A stretch of DNA of 64,000 bases from Bacteroidales bacterium M6 (GTDB taxonomy: Bacteria; Bacteroidota; Bacteroidia; Bacteroidales; Muribaculaceae): contig LUJQ01000003.1 of NCBI GenBank assembly GCA_001689485.1, positions 1 to 64,000 of the forward strand. Direction: 5' to 3'. The stretch's first letter is position 1. The number at the start of each line of letters is the position of its first letter. A model generated the notes under the pieces. The model saw only the letters and a list, made by a program, of their open reading frames with translations, ran no database searches and had not been told where the DNA came from. Of this stretch, positions 62,041 through 64,000 are shown one piece after another. The translations under genes were made by a program, and so were the position numbers.

Positions 62041-62550
62041 TTAACGGGCTTTTCCTTGCCCCTGAGAAGCTACGGATGATTCCCCGGCGGCTGTGGCAAC
62101 CGGCATCGCCGCCCGTGAAGCCGAACCCGGCAACCCGTCAGGATTGCTCACAGGTTTGGTGGCAAGCACCATTTTCAGATTGTTGGAAGCCCCTGCGTTC
62201 AACACCTCCACAATGCGCCCGTAAGGCACTTTCTCATCTGCATAGAGAGCGATAAAGCCTGTCGAATCCTGCTGCTGCGCAAGTTGCAGGAATGTGACCA
62301 GGGCATCGATTTGCAGGGGTTGCGGCTGCTCGTCGCCGGCCGATGCGAATATGTTCTCCTCCGCATCGATGTAGACGCGTGTAGACGGTTTTACAGCGCT
62401 CTGCTCGGTGCTCTGCGGCAATGTCACCTCAAGCCCGGTGGGGAACACGAATGTGGATGTTACCATGAAAAAGATGAGCAGCAGGAATATGACGTCGGTC
62501 ATCGACGCCATCGAAAATTCCGCCATCATCCGGTTCTGACGTTTTAACAC
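62041..62550 (-). CDS. exbD: ExbD/TolR biopolymer transport protein
   Basis: A 169-residue protein with the ExbD start (KRQNRMMAEFSMASMTDVIFL), one membrane helix including the critical Asp (TDVIF), then a periplasmic domain with KVPYGRIVEVLNAG. The tail of about 35 residues is Ala/Ser/Gly-rich. The start is GTG at 62550, which gives the conserved basic N-terminus; ATG 62529 is an alternative. Confidence 0.9.
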   Translation of the reverse strand: MLKRQNRMMAEFSMASMTDVIFLLLIFFMVTSTFVFPTGLEVTLPQSTEQSAVKPSTRVYIDAEENIFASAGDEQPQPLQIDALVTFLQLAQQQDSTGFIALYADEKVPYGRIVEVLNAGASNNLKMVLATKPVSNPDGLPGSASRAAMPVATAAGESSVASQGQGKAR

Positions 62551-62583
62551 TGTGGAAACGGGATTTTTCGGGTTATGCCGCCA

Positions 62584-63258
62584 TCAGGCCGCAGGTTCGT
62601 TTAGAAGGTCCATGAACTCCATCGACTTTGATTCGAGAAGGTTCATGACCGAATTTATGCGTGCAACAAGGTAGTTATAGGCAAAAAGCGCTATCACGCC
62701 GACCACCAGACCGGCCACGGTGGTGACCAGGGCGGTGTAGATACCCGACGAGAATGTGGCGATATTGGCCGAATTACCCTCGGCGGCAATTGCATAGAAT
62801 GCCTGCACCATGCCGATTACCGTGCCGAGGAACCCTAGCATCGGGGCGCCTGCCGCAGTGGTGGCAAGCCATGGCAGACCTTTCGACAGGTTGGCAATCT
62901 CGATATTGCCGGTGTTTTCAACGGCGGCAAGGATATCGTTGACCGGGCGCCCGATACGGCTTATACCTTTGGCTATAAGGCGCGAATATGGGGAACCGTT
63001 CTTGCGGCACAGATTAAAGGCGCTTTCGATTTCACCTTCGTGGATATAGTCGCGGATACGCTGCATGAAAGTGGCGTCCTCACGGTTGGCGCGGTTAATA
63101 ACGATGGCACGCTCTATAAATATATATATGGAAATCACCGACATCAAAGCGAGCACAATCATCAACGGCCCGCCTTTGAGGCAGAGATCCCACAGGGACA
63201 GTTCAAGTTCCCGGGGCAAAGCAGGCGCACCGGCTATGGCGGTATCGAGTAAGAGCAT
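62584..63258 (-). CDS. exbB: ExbB/MotA/TolQ proton channel protein
   Basis: A 224-residue three-helix membrane protein of the ExbB family. Conserved features are the LALMSVISIYIFIERAI first helix, the cytoplasmic domain, and GLPWLATTAAGAPMLGFLGTVIGM and ALVTTVAGLVVGV in helices 2 and 3. It forms the proton channel with ExbD. It follows pdxJ by 22 bases in a conserved Bacteroidetes order. Confidence 0.92.
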   Translation of the reverse strand: MLLLDTAIAGAPALPRELELSLWDLCLKGGPLMIVLALMSVISIYIFIERAIVINRANREDATFMQRIRDYIHEGEIESAFNLCRKNGSPYSRLIAKGISRIGRPVNDILAAVENTGNIEIANLSKGLPWLATTAAGAPMLGFLGTVIGMVQAFYAIAAEGNSANIATFSSGIYTALVTTVAGLVVGVIALFAYNYLVARINSVMNLLESKSMEFMDLLNEPAA

Positions 63259-63280
63259 TATAACGGATTTTAGTTGTTTG

Positions 63281-64000
63281 TTATGATTGACTTTTGGCAG
63301 GGGCAGAAGGCTTCAAAGCCGCCTTATATCGCTTGATGGTTTCCGACAGCCCTAAATATAAGGCATCGGCAATCAGCGCATGGCCTATCGACACCTCGTT
63401 GAGATAAGGCATATGCTCCTTAAAATACTGCAGGTTGTCGAGGTTGAGGTCATGCCCGGCATTCACTCCCAGCCCCACCTTGTGGGCTGCACGCGAAGCC
63501 TCGACATAAGGGGCTACGGCCTCTTCGGGATTTTTGCCGTATCTGTCGGCATAGGGCTTTGTGTAAAGCTCCACACGGTCGGCACCGGTCTTGGCCGCCA
63601 GGCGGATATTCTCGACGTCGGTATCCACGAAAATCGAGCTGCGGATGCCGGCCTCACGCAGGGAATCGACCACCCCTGTCAGGAACTCCATGTTGCGACC
63701 CACATCCCAGCCGCCCGACGATGTGAGTGCGTCGGGGGCATCAGGCACCAGCGTCACCTGTTCGGGCTTCACCTTAAGCACCAGGTCGATAAACTCCGGC
63801 GAAGGGTAACCCTCTATATTGAACTCTGTCTTTACAAGCGGGCGCAGCGTGAACACATCGGAACGGCGTATATGCCTCTCGTCCGGACGAGGGTGCACCG
63901 TTATGCCGTTGGCACCGAAAGCCTCGCAATCCACGGCCACACGTGCCACATCGGGCACGTTTTCACCCCTGGCATTGCGCAGGGTGGCTATCTTGTTGAT
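63281..64000 (-). CDS. pdxJ: Pyridoxine 5'-phosphate synthase PdxJ, 5' end beyond the window
   Basis: PdxJ condenses 3-amino-2-oxopropyl phosphate with DXP to form pyridoxine phosphate. The window holds 239 codons and the frame stays open at 64000, reading [17 protein letters not shown] at the edge, so only a few N-terminal residues are missing. [23 protein letters not shown] and [11 protein letters not shown] are family signatures. The internal GTG at 63958 is not the true start. Confidence 0.95.
   Translation of the reverse strand: MNKIATLRNARGENVPDVARVAVDCEAFGANGITVHPRPDERHIRRSDVFTLRPLVKTEFNIEGYPSPEFIDLVLKVKPEQVTLVPDAPDALTSSGGWDVGRNMEFLTGVVDSLREAGIRSSIFVDTDVENIRLAAKTGADRVELYTKPYADRYGKNPEEAVAPYVEASRAAHKVGLGVNAGHDLNLDNLQYFKEHMPYLNEVSIGHALIADALYLGLSETIKRYKAALKPSAPAKSQS

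Overview
The window looks like chromosomal DNA from a member of the Bacteroidales. A Muribaculaceae-like genome is my best guess, but I cannot fix the genus. Reasons: most recognisable promoters have the Bacteroidetes form (TTTG or TTG, then about 19-20 bases, then TAnnTTTG). GldE, the DUF3078, DUF4369 and DUF2723 families and a type IX secretion (T9SS) C-terminal domain are all Bacteroidetes hallmarks. Gene order such as pdxJ-exbB-exbD-tonB and mnmG-apt is also typical of the group. Most of the DNA is moderately GC-rich; one small islet around 18.8-20.3 kb is clearly AT-richer.

Layout. 0-5.7 kb (minus strand): a truncated tRNA-Asp, gldE, lptC, an outer-membrane barrel protein, coaX, luxS and mtnN. 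5.9-14 kb: a DUF308 membrane protein, a cytidylate-kinase-like enzyme, bioB, the SRP RNA with a textbook promoter, aroB, a HAD hydrolase, a Crp/Fnr regulator, two secreted unknowns and a DUF3078 protein. 14-20 kb: pheT behind a repeat element, yebC, a minisatellite with a pyrimidine-rich tract, ribE, a candidate small RNA and two AT-rich lipoprotein genes. 20-31 kb: a large DUF2723 glycosyltransferase-like protein, a polysaccharide deacetylase, queG, uvrC, a saccharopine-dehydrogenase-family enzyme, deoC and two small membrane proteins. 31-36 kb: a TolC/HlyD/ABC-2/ABC-2 exporter operon, a strong terminator and a second candidate small RNA. 36-47 kb: pldA, a DUF4369 lipoprotein, a ComM-like ATPase, a RAYT-like transposase with an extra C-terminal domain, pdxB, purD, an RlmL-like methyltransferase and an SDR enzyme.

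47-52 kb holds the most interesting locus. A cobalamin riboswitch with its own promoter stands upstream of a 1255-residue protein carrying a signal peptide, a beta-helix, a DUF4465 domain and a T9SS sorting domain. This suggests a vitamin-B12-regulated, cell-surface corrinoid-capture protein exported by T9SS. 52-64 kb: apt, an exact parS site, mnmG, ybeY, a second copy of the repeat element, an SpmA/SpmB-like protein, a PAP2 phosphatase, a LPS-kinase-like protein, a TGS/uridine-kinase fusion, and tonB-exbD-exbB-pdxJ, the last cut by the window edge.

Most of the content is housekeeping: tRNA and rRNA maturation (pheT, mnmG, queG, ybeY, rlmL-like, SRP RNA), cofactors (bioB, ribE, coaX, pdxB, pdxJ), aromatic and purine synthesis (aroB, purD, apt) and envelope biogenesis (lptC, pldA, PAP2, exporter, TonB system). 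The accessory signals are a two-copy inverted-repeat element placed just upstream of start codons in a fixed orientation, REP-like palindromes near a RAYT-type gene, a perfect 21-bp inverted repeat inside a coding sequence, and two unannotated small-RNA-like transcription units. All calls come from reading the sequence; no database search was possible.
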